Below are positions 1 to 16,078 of a DNA stretch of 18,086 bases, in pieces. Each line of letters begins with the position of its first letter. The stretch's first letter is position 1. This DNA comes from Theodoxus fluviatilis (Eukaryota > Mollusca > Gastropoda > Cycloneritida > Neritidae). Location of the stretch: positions 90,001 to 108,086 of the forward strand of contig JAWQFJ010008590.1 in the NCBI GenBank assembly GCA_034096865.1, in the 5' to 3' direction. Both the position numbers and the translations under genes were made by a program. The notes below the pieces were generated by a model, which worked only from the letters and a program-made list of their open reading frames with translations, was not told the origin of the DNA and made no database searches.

Positions 1-182
1 CCTGCATTCAGTATCTGAACTTCCTCTGGGGCAGAAGGACATTAAAACTGATCACACTGTGGCTCTCTATTTCTCAGGAGCCTGTTTCAGAGGACAAGTA
101 GCATAGTCTAACTTTCAATTGTGTTTCTTTAGGAGGATGCTACTATCATCACTATCCGAGAGCCTACTGGTGTCATCATAAA
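1..182. other. Left flank, STUB1 intron 4, no gene recognised
   Basis: Unique-looking sequence with no STUB1 exon on the minus strand. Plus-strand readings of 5-105 and 133-182 look protein-like but lack support (see rejected items). Confidence 0.5.
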
Positions 183-842
183 CAAGCAGTGTGACTATTT
201 TGACAGCAAGGCAGTCAAGGAGCAGCCAAGCAGTGTGACAATTTTGACAGCAAGGCAGTCAAGGAGCAGCCAAGCAGTGTGACAATTTTGACAGCAAGGC
301 AGTCAAGGAGCAGCCAAGCAGTGTGACAATTTTGACAGCAAGGCAGTCAAGGAGCAGCCAAGCAGTGTGACAATTTTGACAGCAAGGCAGTCAAGGAGCA
401 GCCAAGCAGTGTGACAATTTTGACAGCAAGGCAGTCAAGGAGCAGCCAAGCAGTGTGACAATTTTGACAGCAAGGCAGTCAAGGAGCAGCCAAGCAGTGT
501 GACAATTTTGACAGCAAGGCAGTCAAGGAGCAGCCAAGCAGTGTGACAATTTTGACAGCAAGGCAGTCAAGGAGCAGCCAAGCAGTGTGACAATTTTGAC
601 AGCAAGGCAGTCAAGGAGCAGCCAAGCAGTGTGACAATTTTGACAGCAAGGCAGTCAAGGAGCAGCCAAGCAGTGTGACAATTTTGACAGCAAGGCAGTC
701 AAGGAGCAGCCAAGCAGTGTGACAATTTTGACAGCAAGGCAGTCAAGGAGCAGCCAAGCAGTGTGACAATTTTGACAGCAAGGCAGTCAAGGAGCAGCCA
801 AGCAGTGTGACAATTTTGACAGCAAGGCAGTCAAGGAGCAGC
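183..842. repeat. 44-bp minisatellite, 15 tandem copies
   Basis: Fifteen head-to-tail units of 44 bp start at 183 (caagcagtgtgac...) and repeat exactly every 44 bp; a partial unit (caagcagtgt) follows at 843-852. Units 2 to 15 look identical to one another. The first differs by one base (gactatttt instead of gacaatttt). The unit length is not a multiple of three and every frame eventually meets TGA, so it is not a coding repeat. It lies in STUB1 intron 4. Confidence 0.97.
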
Positions 843-863
843 CAAGCAGTGTTACAAAGATAA

Positions 864-1259
864 GGTCCCCAAATACAGTTGTGGTTACAGTAACATGGGG
901 GGTAGAAAGGTGTCGGTAGGTAAACCTTTCTTTTCTCTTTTATGTTGTTTTTTAATTTGGGAGGCTAGATTGAAACTGCACACATATGTACGTTTGCATG
1001 TGTGTGTTCTAAGACATGTATACAGTAAATTGATCTGAACATAAATCAAAATTTATCTTTCGTTTAAAAGTTTAAAAAAAACTCTAACAGTGCTCATGTC
1101 ATAGGGAAGATGGGACAGCATGCAGTTTGTTACTTCCTTTTGATTTCTTTCTTTGTTTTCCTCTTCTTTTTTTCCCTGATCAGAAAAAAAAGTTTAGGGT
1201 TGGCAGGAAAATAGGGTCAGTCAGGTAACCATAACGACTACTGTTTGTTGTTTTTGACC
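864..1259. mobile_element. PIF/Harbinger-like MITE, copy 1 (396 bp)
   Basis: A non-autonomous element flanked by the 3-bp target duplication TAA (861-863 and 1260-1262). The termini are degenerate inverted repeats (GGTCCCCAAATACAG... and ...TTTGTTGTTTTTGACC). Inner parts match the element at 9872-10215: 'gtggttacagtaacatgg' near the left end, 'agggaagatggga' in the middle, and 'agtttagggt.gg.ag.aaa.a.ggt' near the right end. TWA target duplications and GGCC/GGTC termini are typical of PIF/Harbinger elements; class membership is inferred. It ends 18 bp from the STUB1 exon 4 donor. Confidence 0.75.
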
Positions 1260-1278
1260 TAAGGAAAAGTGCACTTAC

Positions 1279-7530
<6,252 letters not shown>

Positions 7531-7856
7531 TGCTGCACGTCCTGTATGTGAGATATATGATCTTTCTGGTAAAATAAGCAACTAAACCGACTCGCAACAG
7601 CCTGTAAGCATCGGTCAAGCTAAGTTTGTCGCCATGATGCATTCCCAGAGTCCTATGCCTAGAAACAACCGGCCCACTTCCTGTGACAGCGAGCATGTGC
7701 CCGTAAGAGGACTAGCTATCTCTGCTGCCAAGCAAGACCATGAGTGACGCGCGTGTAGTACTGTCACATAGTCGGTTTAACTCACAGCTGTGTGGTGGTC
7801 GTGCTGCTAGACTTAGAACAATGCACAAGCCACTCTAACACCTTTTATCGGCTGCA
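7531..7856. promoter_or_regulatory. Probable bidirectional promoter between STUB1 and a GGT-like gene
   Basis: Only 326 bp separate the STUB1 start codon (minus strand) from the GGT-like start codon (plus strand), so both 5' UTRs and their promoters must share or overlap this stretch. It is visibly richer in CpG than the surrounding AT-rich introns (for example GACGCGCG at 7745-7752). I see no convincing TATA box for either direction. On the plus strand an ATG at 7740 opens a 32-codon frame ending in TAA at 7836-7838, a possible uORF. Short divergent CpG-type promoters of this size are common in animals; activity here is inferred from geometry only. Confidence 0.65.
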
Positions 7857-7959
7857 ATGAGCTGGAACAATTTTTCCTTTGCTTCGCGGCGATCTGTGGT
7901 GGTCTGCAAAAACGGCTGTGTAGCTAGCAGCCAGCCCCTGGCCTCACAATGTGGTTTAG
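7857..7959 (+). CDS. Gamma-glutamyltransferase-like (YwrD-type) proenzyme, first coding exon only
   Basis: Thirty-four codons plus one base run from ATG to a consensus donor (G|GTAAGT, GT at 7960-7961). The peptide contains FASRRSVVVCKNGCVASSQP followed by LASQCGL. The pattern SRRSVV...NG.VA.SQPLA...GL is the conserved N-terminus of bacterial-type gamma-glutamyltransferases of the Ntn-hydrolase family (YwrD-like glutathione hydrolase proenzymes). There it precedes the GGNAxDAAVA helix. No signal peptide or signal anchor is visible, which fits the YwrD-like group rather than membrane-bound vertebrate GGT1. The enzyme cleaves or transfers the gamma-glutamyl group of glutathione-like substrates after self-processing at a Thr in the C-terminal half, which is not in the window. 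The start has a G at -3. The phase-1 split codon should complete Gly. No exon 2 is seen up to 18086, so the gene has a first intron longer than 10 kb or is incomplete. Confidence 0.75.
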
Positions 7960-7961
7960 GT

Positions 7962-8490
7962 AAGTAAAACATTTCTTTCTTTGATGTCATCCCTGTTCAC
8001 TCCTACGCCTACCTGCTGTACTTTAGTTTCATTTGGGAAATTTTGGGCGCGGGATATAGCTTTTCTGTGTCTCTCACAGTATAACCTCAATACGGCACTC
8101 CCTGATGTGCGTCGAATGCGCACCATTGACGGCGGATAATCTACCCCCTCATCTTTACGTCGCCTCCTCCTGTCTCGCGCCCCGCCCACATTTTGAATTC
8201 CTTAATCATACTCTTGTTGAGCATGGAATAACAATTTTATTTAACATCCTCGCCACAGGACTTGTTTGTAGTGATCTGGGGCAACATCTGCGGGTGGTTG
8301 ACTAATCATGTCAGGCTGTCAAATCGTTACGATCTACAATGATTCAGTAACAATGTAAATCGCTCTGTGATGTGCCACCACTGATACAAGCAAGTGTCTT
8401 TTGTGTGCATAGATTCTATCGTGATTCAATCACTGAACTTTTACTTTATTTACCTAGAAACCTTGCTTTGCATGTGTGTGTATGTGCGCA
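7962..8490. other. Presumed start of intron 1 of the GGT-like gene
   Basis: No exon or repeat recognised. Open frames at 7956-8189 (minus) and 8105-8305 (plus) show no family resemblance and have no splice support. The first 250 bp keep some CpG (for example 'tcgcgccccgcccaca' near 8175), consistent with the edge of a CpG-rich promoter. Confidence 0.4.
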
Positions 8491-8492
<2 letters not shown>

Positions 8493-8583
<91 letters not shown>

Positions 8584-8599
8584 TCCCTCTCTCTCTCTC
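8493..8599. repeat. (CT)n microsatellite
   Basis: About 107 bp of CT repeat with a few CCCT interruptions near the right end. Confidence 0.97.
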
Positions 8600-8756
8600 A
8601 TATTCTTCATATACCTTACCAACTGTTGTACATGGATTAGCTACTGTGTATTTTGTGTCTTAATTATCAGTGTTTTCATTTCTTTTTATGAGCAAGGACA
8701 ATTTGTAAGAAAGGCAGAAATGCCTAAAATTTCATCCTTGATAAATAAAGAATCAA

Positions 8757-8758
<2 letters not shown>

Positions 8759-8809
<51 letters not shown>

Positions 8810-8885
8810 ACACACACACCCCCCCCCACACACACACACACACACCACACACACACACACACACACTCACACACACACACACACA
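8759..8885. repeat. (CA)n microsatellite with internal C9 run
   Basis: About 127 bp of CA repeat interrupted by a run of nine C at 8819-8827 and a few CACC units. Confidence 0.96.
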
Positions 8886-9339
8886 AGTAGATGTCAATAC
8901 ACCTTTGTATATTCCATTCTAATAATAAGCAACTGATTCTGTGACAGGAAATATATGCTACTCTTACGGGAATGTATCTGTGTTTGGTCATTCACGTGGT
9001 AACCTACAAGAAATGATAATATATATTATATATATAAATATCTCTCTAACTGTCCAGCATAGTAACAGTGTCTGTAGCTGTCATCAGTATTTCTAAAGTC
9101 TTTTTTACCTTGATGTTAAGTACTTCATGCCCAGACATTTCCTGAAAATGAAACTATGCAGTCTGTACTATCTACCTGCAGTCAGATATATGGGTCAGGT
9201 GAATGAGTAGTTACTATTTTTATCACCATTCATCTTTAACAATTTTCTGCTTATGCTTTTTCTTCAAAACTCATGTGTGTGCTAATGGTCAGGATATTGC
9301 TGCCAGGCACTGAGGAATGATTTAAGAGCACATGCAGAA
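8886..9339. other. Non-coding, nothing recognised
   Basis: AT-rich sequence, with a short TATA tract at 9018-9036. No gene or repeat family recognised. Confidence 0.4.
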
Positions 9340-9646
9340 ATATATCTCTACCAACCCTAAACTTTTTTTAAACATGCAGAATAAAGGGTGGGGGTGGGGG
9401 GTAATTGATGGTAATCAATTAATTGTGTGCAGTCCCATCTTCTCTGCCTTATGAGCACTCAGAAAAATCCGCAATTTAAGTTATTTTTGAAAATGTCAGT
9501 GACAGAAATTTTGATTTATGCTTAATCTGTTCTCTTCTAATTCTGTTTATTTTAAAAGAATTTAAAACAAAATGCCTTATGGTGACCGACTGACCCACTG
9601 TTTTCTGGCCATGTTACCATAACCACAGCTATTTTTTCTTTTGGCC
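9340..9646. mobile_element. PIF/Harbinger-like MITE, copy C (inverted relative to 9872-10215)
   Basis: The right terminus CTATTTTTTCTTTTGGCC (9629-9646) is followed by TTA (9647-9649). It is the exact complement of the left terminus of the copy at 9872. Reading inward, 'tgacccactgttttctggcc' and 'atgttaccataaccacag' mirror 9883-9929. 'ggtaatcaatta...cccatcttct...gagcactcag' mirrors 10046-10109. The 'accctaaacttttttt' block at 9353-9368 mirrors 10155-10170. The left terminus itself is not recognisable, so 9340 is approximate and the copy is probably truncated or decayed there. Confidence 0.75.
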
Positions 9647-9654
9647 TTAACTTG

Positions 9655-9871
9655 TACTGCTTCTCCCCAACTAGGAGTAAAAGTGGGTGAGGGCAGCAGT
9701 GATGTACTGTAGTGCAATTAACCCTTGAATCAGGTTGGGGGGTGAATTACTCCCCATGAGGGCAGCAGTGATGTACTGTAGTGCAATTAACCCTTGAATC
9801 AGGTTGGGGGGTGAATACTCCCCAGATACATGTAGTGGAATTAGTGCTGGTACCCGACTGTGTGCATCTTA
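9655..9871 (+). mobile_element. SINE-like family A, copy 2, left part (interrupted by a MITE)
   Basis: Matches 1790-1945 (ttctccccaactaggagtaa, 'tagtgcaattaaccctt', 'gtgctggtacc', 'ctgtgtgcatctta'). The tRNA-like left end is missing. It is interrupted at 'catctta' by the MITE at 9872 and resumes at 10216. Confidence 0.65.
9689..9825 (+). repeat. 69-bp tandem duplication inside SINE-like copy 2
   Basis: 'gagggcagcagtgatgtact' begins at 9689 and again at 9758. The two copies are almost identical through 'ggttggggggtgaat.actcccca'; the second lacks one t. Copy 1 at 1669-2093 does not have this duplication, so it arose in this copy. Confidence 0.92.
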
Positions 9872-10215
9872 GGCCAAAAGAAAAAATAGCTGTGGTTATG
9901 GGAACATGGCCAGAAAAGAGTGGGTCAGAAGGGGGTCCAGAAGTTTGTTCTTTTTTATTAAAAAACAAAGAGGCCAGATTGAACATTTATAATTACAAGG
10001 TATCTTTTGCCTTTTTTAAAATAAATATACTTGCATAGTGGATTCCCTGAGTGCTCACAGAACACTGGGAAGATGGGAGGACACACACTTCATTGATTAT
10101 CATTAAGCATTGATTTTGACCTTTTTATTACTTTTTAAATACAGGATTGAGTAAAAAGTTTAGGGTCAGCAGAAAAAATGGGTTGCCTGAATTAGAACTA
10201 TTTTTTCTTTTGGCC
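9872..10215. mobile_element. PIF/Harbinger-like MITE, copy B (344 bp)
   Basis: Perfect 18-bp terminal inverted repeats: GGCCAAAAGAAAAAATAG (9872-9889) and CTATTTTTTCTTTTGGCC (10198-10215). They are flanked by the 3-bp duplication TTA (9869-9871 and 10216-10218). A TWA target duplication with GGC-type ends is the signature of PIF/Harbinger MITEs. Short open frames inside are not transposase-like. It interrupts the SINE-like family A copy, so it is younger than that insertion. Confidence 0.88.
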
Positions 10216-10375
10216 TTATCTGTCTGTCACTGTGTTCATCCTCTGCAGACCTCAATAATTGATGTGCAGCCCAGTGACCTGGGGTCAAGTGCAAAGTAGT
10301 TTGAGATCCAGATGTGAGTGATAAGCTGCTATATAAACCCACATCTTTACCTTTACTCATCTACATAAATATTCT
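10216..10375 (+). mobile_element. SINE-like family A, copy 2, right part
   Basis: Continues the repeat after the MITE: 'gtcaagtgcaaagtagtttgaga', 'gtgagtgataag' and 'gctatataaaccc' then 'atctttacctttac', matching 2016-2093 of copy 1. Confidence 0.65.
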
Positions 10376-10393
10376 CTTAAAATAGTTCAATAG

Positions 10394-10396
<3 letters not shown>

Positions 10397-10473
<77 letters not shown>
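10397..10473. repeat. (AC)n microsatellite
   Basis: About 77 bp of perfect AC repeat followed by 'atgcacatgcaca' imperfect units to about 10506. Confidence 0.97.
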
Positions 10474-10475
<2 letters not shown>

Positions 10476-10714
10476 CACATGCACATACCCACACATGCAT
10501 GCACACCTACTTTTGACTCCATTAGCTGTCTCATCAACTGACCTACTAGGTCATTCAGTTAGTAGTATTGTTTCACTACAACTCCCTGTGCTCACCCAAT
10601 TGTATCATCATGGCAGGAATAAGTAATTAGTAAGTCATTCAAGTGGCAGTCTTTGAAGAACTCATGGGAACTAATGATAACCACAGTGATACTCATTTTC
10701 CAGCTACACACAAC

Positions 10715-10715
<1 letters not shown>

Positions 10716-10795
<80 letters not shown>
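10716..10795. repeat. (TA)n microsatellite, 40 units
   Basis: 80 bp of perfect TA repeat. It is self-complementary and could extrude as a cruciform. The YIYI-repeat frames across it are artefacts. Confidence 0.98.
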
Positions 10796-10798
<3 letters not shown>

Positions 10799-13119
10799 CA
10801 ACCCTAATACTGTACTGTTTACACAATTTGATGCTCATTATCATGCTATGATAACAGCTGGTTATATACACATGTACATTGCAGGATAATTTCAATTCAT
10901 TGTTGTTAGATTACGCAGCTGATAAGTTCAGGGTCTTTTCAATTTCATTTCATAATTCTATGTATACAGATAAGTACAAATATGTTGAGCATCACTATTA
11001 CAATGTACATGCACTGTTGGAGTATACAAGTTTTCATTAAAAATTACCAGCACGACCCATTTGGTTTTTCCTGTGCTTGAAGACCCAGCTGGGTAGGAGT
11101 AGTGGCTGTGAGTGATGTGGAGATTGCTGGAGGAGGAATGGCTGGAAGAAGTGGCAGAGTGGTTTAACCTCAGTAGGAACTCCAGAGAATAAGATCCTCC
11201 CAAATAATTGATTTCCATTTAGAGACAGCCTCACATCAGCTCTAGTCTTATCAGCTAGCCAGCTCAATTTTCTGGGGGAGAAGAGAATATTTCCTTTTCG
11301 ATAATGCAGAGGAATTGCTTGTCAATCATTTGAAGAGATTTTTCCAATTCCTTTTCTGTTTCATACTTCTGAGAGAATAGAATTGTCTCCTTTGGTCATT
11401 TGTTTTGTCTGCTGGTTTTTGCATTTCAGTCAAATCACTCTAGCTCCTATTCTTCCACCATTGGTTAATTTTGTTTCATGTTTGTCTCTTGGCTTGCACA
11501 TTTCAGACTTATTGATCAAATATATTGATCAGACTTGCACAAGAAATTATCAAAGATGATTCTCAATCTTCTTCAAGCAATCTTTGCCTTTCTATTCTTG
11601 AATAATCCCCAGAGAATTGAACTTATCATTCATAGTGGTGCAATGGAGTCAGATTTCCACTCACTCAGTCTGTCTCTAACCCAGGCAGACAGATAATGCC
11701 AGGGCTCTGTGGCCCAGGGTGAGCTGGCCCCTTGATAGAGTGGGATCTTGCCTGCCTCCCTCTGTTTCCCCTCCCTTTCTCTGCCGGATTGGGTCTGGTC
11801 TCTCACCACCATTTGCACTATTACCTTGCCCCAGGGAATGAATCGAAATGTCTATCCATAGCTCCATTTTCTTTTGCACTTCTCTAATGAGTTCCAATAG
11901 CAACCCCTGGATGGAAGCAGTGAGTTTTGAGATGGGGTGAAGAACTTAATTCCTTTGTCACTGGTAGAATTTGAAACCCTTGAAATGTTAAAGACCTTGT
12001 GACGTTGTTCAGTTTGATCAGGAAGATTGATACACATTTGCTCCTGCATTAAGATGGTGTTAAAATTAAGCAGAGTGTTAGTTATGTAAATTTATATTTC
12101 ATGTGGATTGTATTTACCTATCAGATATCTGATGATTGAAAGTGTGGTGTGCTTCAAACTGGTGTATGTCAAGCTTTTGATGTGAAGTGGCTGTGCATGG
12201 GTATCATCATCCACATTAAGGATATTGTGGAGAAGTTGGTACACACTAATGATGATCAATGAGCTTGTTAGTGCCCATAATGTTTGTTCTCTTTCTCACT
12301 ACCTTCCCTTCTCCCTCCCACCACCCACCTCTCACTACAACCACCTGTCACCACTCAAATACATCCCACCCTCCCATCCCAGCAAATCCAGCAGCCCTCT
12401 AAGATCTGGGTTCCTTCTCGTTTGCCAAGTGCTTCCCATTCAGATTCCTCCATTTTTTTCACCTGTAACAACAGCATTCCAGACACAAGGACTGAAGGAG
12501 CTGTTGATTACTCAGATTAGTCATTGGAACTCTCCTCACCATAATGCCCAAGAGTCAAACAGGGAAGTGCCGGGGCGGTGGAATGAGGAGGAGCTGTGTT
12601 TAAAGACTGGCTAATGGAGCATTGAGGGATGCACTACTGAGACCATTGGGGGAGACCAGATTAGATTGCCTCAGAGAAGATCAAAGCAGTGAGCTGGTAG
12701 AACTAGAGTTTGGGCTGCTGCTGCTGCAGGAGCTGTGATGAACTGTGTGGATGTCTGGCCAGTGGCAGACTGAAATCTTCCTGATGTTCAGCTTGTACTG
12801 TCAGAATCCATCTTTGTCAATACTAATTGGCCAGGCTGGAGCTGACTGCAAATCTTGTTCAGTTGTTGATAGGGCCAACTGGCTGGCAGGAAGGTAGAGA
12901 GGTCTTGTTGGTGTCTGTGTGTGTGGTGTAAGGTGTAAGCTGTCTGATGTTGAGCAGGGATGTGTGGTCCATATAGTTTGAGTTAGCTTGTTGTGGTCTT
13001 GTTGTGGTGTCTGCATTCTTAATGGTGGTGTGGGAACAGCCACACACATGCTAATGCACACATATACACATATGCACCAATGTGCATGAGCACACACATG
13101 TAAATGAATACTAGCAAGC
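10796..13119. other. Non-coding stretch of about 2.3 kb, no gene supported
   Basis: No exon with recognisable product, no RNA gene and no clear transposon. Several open frames (11037-11267 minus, 11630-11903 minus, 12225-12614 plus, 12801-13097 minus) overlap others in different phases and have low-complexity Pro/Ser/His composition. Around 12700-12730 is a short GCTGCTGCTGCTGCAGG triplet tract. The region could be intron of the GGT-like gene or intergenic. Confidence 0.45.
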
Positions 13120-13183
13120 TGACACTACACTACTCACACACACTCACACACACACACGCACACACACTCACACACACACACAT
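13120..13183. repeat. Imperfect (CA)n microsatellite
   Basis: ACTCACACACACTCACACACACACACGCAC-type tract, written in parts as it is interrupted by CTC and CGC units. Confidence 0.85.
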
Positions 13184-13515
13184 TTACATACACTCTGATA
13201 GATGACAGGACAGACTGCTGAAATGTCACAAAATGAAGACTGTCTTTCAACCCACTTTTTGAAGGATACTACAATTGTGTCTACAACAGTTGTCTCACAT
13301 CATTTACAACATTTTAAATAAAAATATATCCTGGATTGAAATTCCGTTATCAACTTTTCACTGCAGGTCTCTCTTTATGAATGTCACTGGGGGGGAAAAG
13401 ATGGATAATTGATGCTGAAAATGTGTTGGTATAAATGCATGTCAAACTTTCTAGCTGACTCAAACCACCATGCATCAGAAAGAGGCTTAGAGGAATTAGG
13501 GGGTGGGGATGGGGG

Positions 13516-13590
13516 AGAAGTGCTTCAAGGCCATAGGCAGAGAAGTGTTTCAATGCCATAGGCAGAGAAGTGCTTCAAGGCCATAGATAG
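13516..13590 (+). repeat. 25-bp tandem repeat, three copies
   Basis: AGAAGTGCTTCAAGGCCATA plus GGCAG at 13516, 13541 and 13566. Copy 2 has two substitutions (gtttcaatg) and copy 3 ends 'gatag'. Confidence 0.93.
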
Positions 13591-13770
13591 AGGAACACCT
13601 GGGTCACCAAGATCTCTGTTGTGTTGCCCAAATGCTTGTAATCAGTGACTCAGACAGGTCACTACCTACTATCTGACCAGCCAGCCAAAGGAAGTTATAA
13701 GACGTCACAAGTTGCAAATGTTAGAGGAGGGGTGGGCGGTGGCCAGTTGAAAATACTCTCAGGTTGGGGG

Positions 13771-13883
13771 TTGTGTGTGTGTGTGTGTGTGTGTGTGTGA
13801 GTGTATGTGTGTGTGTATGTGTGTGTGTGTGTGGTTTTGTGTGTGTGTGTGTGTGTGTGTGTGTTGTGTGTGTGTGTGGTTTT

Positions 13884-13914
<31 letters not shown>

Positions 13915-13917
13915 GGG
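13771..13917. repeat. (GT)n microsatellite ending in a G20 run
   Basis: GT repeat with GTAT and GGTTTT interruptions, then 20 consecutive G (13898-13917). The segment 'gtgtggttttgtgtg' occurs twice (about 13829 and 13876). Confidence 0.96.
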
Positions 13918-14036
13918 TACCATTGGGTGGGTGGGGGTAGGGAACGAGGAAGTGGAAGTGAGTGTGTCAGTGGGCTGATGGTACTAGATAGATTGTTGCT
14001 TTGTTCATGAGCTGTAACACTGAGGTGACTGAATAC

Positions 14037-14091
14037 GTGTGTGTGTGCTTGTGTGTGTGTGTGTGTGTGTGTGTCTGTGTGTGTGTGTGTA

Positions 14092-14143
<52 letters not shown>

Positions 14144-14286
14144 TGAGTGTGTGTGCTTGTGTGTGTGTATGTGTATGTATCTATGTGCGTGTATGTGTCT
14201 GTGTGTGTGTCTGTGTCTGTGTGAGTGTGTGTGTGTGTGTGTGTTTGTGTGTGTGTTGTGTTGTGTGTGTGGTGTGTGTGTGTGTT

Positions 14287-14366
<80 letters not shown>
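14037..14366. repeat. Long (GT)n microsatellite, about 330 bp
   Basis: GT-dominated tract with scattered CTGT, TATG, GAGT and TTGT interruptions in the left two thirds and a purer array from about 14297 to 14366. Open frames of Cys/Val or His/Thr across it are artefacts. Confidence 0.97.
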
Positions 14367-14367
<1 letters not shown>

Positions 14368-14543
14368 CTCAAACAAACAAAATTATATTTGGGGGGCGCC
14401 TTATCTCATGTATGATGAAATTAGGATTTTCCCTGCCTTGTTGACTATGAAGATGCAAATTACTTTGCCTGAAAAAAATGTCAGGTCGTGTAGAGTTCAA
14501 CATACAGAGCCATAGCTCTGCATGGGACAGACAGAAAAAATGT

Positions 14544-14621
14544 AGGACCACAGGCAGGGACTGAACCCCAGGCCTTTTGGTTAGTGCCCGAAATGCTCTA
14601 CCAGCTGAGCTACCGTAGTCC
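14544..14621 (-). mobile_element. tRNA-derived SINE head (or tRNA pseudogene)
   Basis: On the minus strand a tRNA-like sequence has an A box TAGCTCAGCTGGTAGAGC and a B box GGTTCAGTCCC. The ends pair (GGACTACGG with CTGTGGTCC, allowing G-T pairs). The anticodon arm is TTTCG / 8-nt loop GGCACTAA / CCAAA with one mismatch, and the T stem has two mismatches, so a functional tRNA is unlikely. Six T residues follow shortly after the 3' end (14534-14540 region), which could act as a pol III terminator. The associated SINE body, if present, would extend toward lower coordinates (14367-14543) but I cannot delimit it. Confidence 0.65.
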
Positions 14622-14825
14622 GTGTAGTATTTACTTGGTGATAATTGTTTGTTCCATATCTGTGTTATTAACTTATTCTATTCCTGAATTCTAGGCAAAT
14701 TACTTTAACCAGCACAAGTGAACCTAACCTAGTTTTGCCATATAAACTGTTTTTTTAAATATTCTAACTTGTTCTTCTTCCTACAAAGTTGCTGTACAGG
14801 GGCAAGTTTCCCAAGACCGTGATGA

Positions 14826-15052
14826 GCTAGCAAAGGCAATCCAAAAGGCATTTCCGGTCTTCTTTTTTTACATGATTGCAATGCATAAACATACAGGAGT
14901 CAGTATCAAAACTGAAGCTCAAGAGCAGGCAGCATCTGGTTTTGGAGCGGATTTATTACAAGAATTGACTGATCGGGCAGTATGATTACAGCAATCACTC
15001 AAGAAGAAGGAAAATAAGAAACAGAAACGACTTTTAGATTGCCTTTGTTAGC
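14826..15052. repeat. Inverted-repeat element, possible MITE (227 bp)
   Basis: GCTAGCAAAGGCAATCCAAA (14826 on) is complementary to the right end at 15029-15052 with 21 of 24 positions matching. The interior has no meaningful open frame. No target duplication could be identified, so it may be a MITE or a chance long hairpin. Confidence 0.55.

Positions 15053-16074
<1,022 letters not shown>

Positions 16075-16078
<4 letters not shown>

Noticed and set aside
5..105. Plus-strand open frame ending near a GT (ALYFSGACFRGQ)
   Set aside because: The next AG is only about 30 bp away, too short for an intron. There is no recognised family and the strand is antisense to STUB1 intron 4.
183..842. CRISPR-like array
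   Set aside because: Repeats are contiguous with no variable spacers, and the window is eukaryotic.
133..900. A plus-strand exon reading EDATIITIREPTGVIINKQC, interrupted by the 44-bp repeat and resuming as YKDKVPKYSCGYSN
   Set aside because: The part after the repeat is the left end of a MITE (864-1259) shared with 9872-10215. The repeat contains in-frame stops, and no protein family was recognised for the first part.
7863..7880. Heat-shock element GGAACAATTTTTCC near the divergent promoter
   Set aside because: It lies inside the GGT-like coding exon and has the wrong spacing for consecutive nGAAn units.
8372..8991. Leu/Ser and His/Thr repeat proteins
   Set aside because: Translations of CT and CA microsatellites; the same applies to 13775-14515, 15653-16171 and 16805-17294.
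12225..12614. 129-codon plus-strand ORF rich in Pro/Ser
   Set aside because: Overlaps a second ORF in another phase, has no recognisable domain, and there is no splice or start support.
12700..12765. Candidate GGT-like exon 2 (reads AAAGAVMN)
   Set aside because: Lacks the GGNAxDAAVA motif, has no suitable acceptor and phase, and sits on a GCT triplet tract.
14544..14621. Functional tRNA gene
   Set aside because: The anticodon loop has eight bases and the T stem has two mismatches, so a SINE head or pseudogene is more likely.
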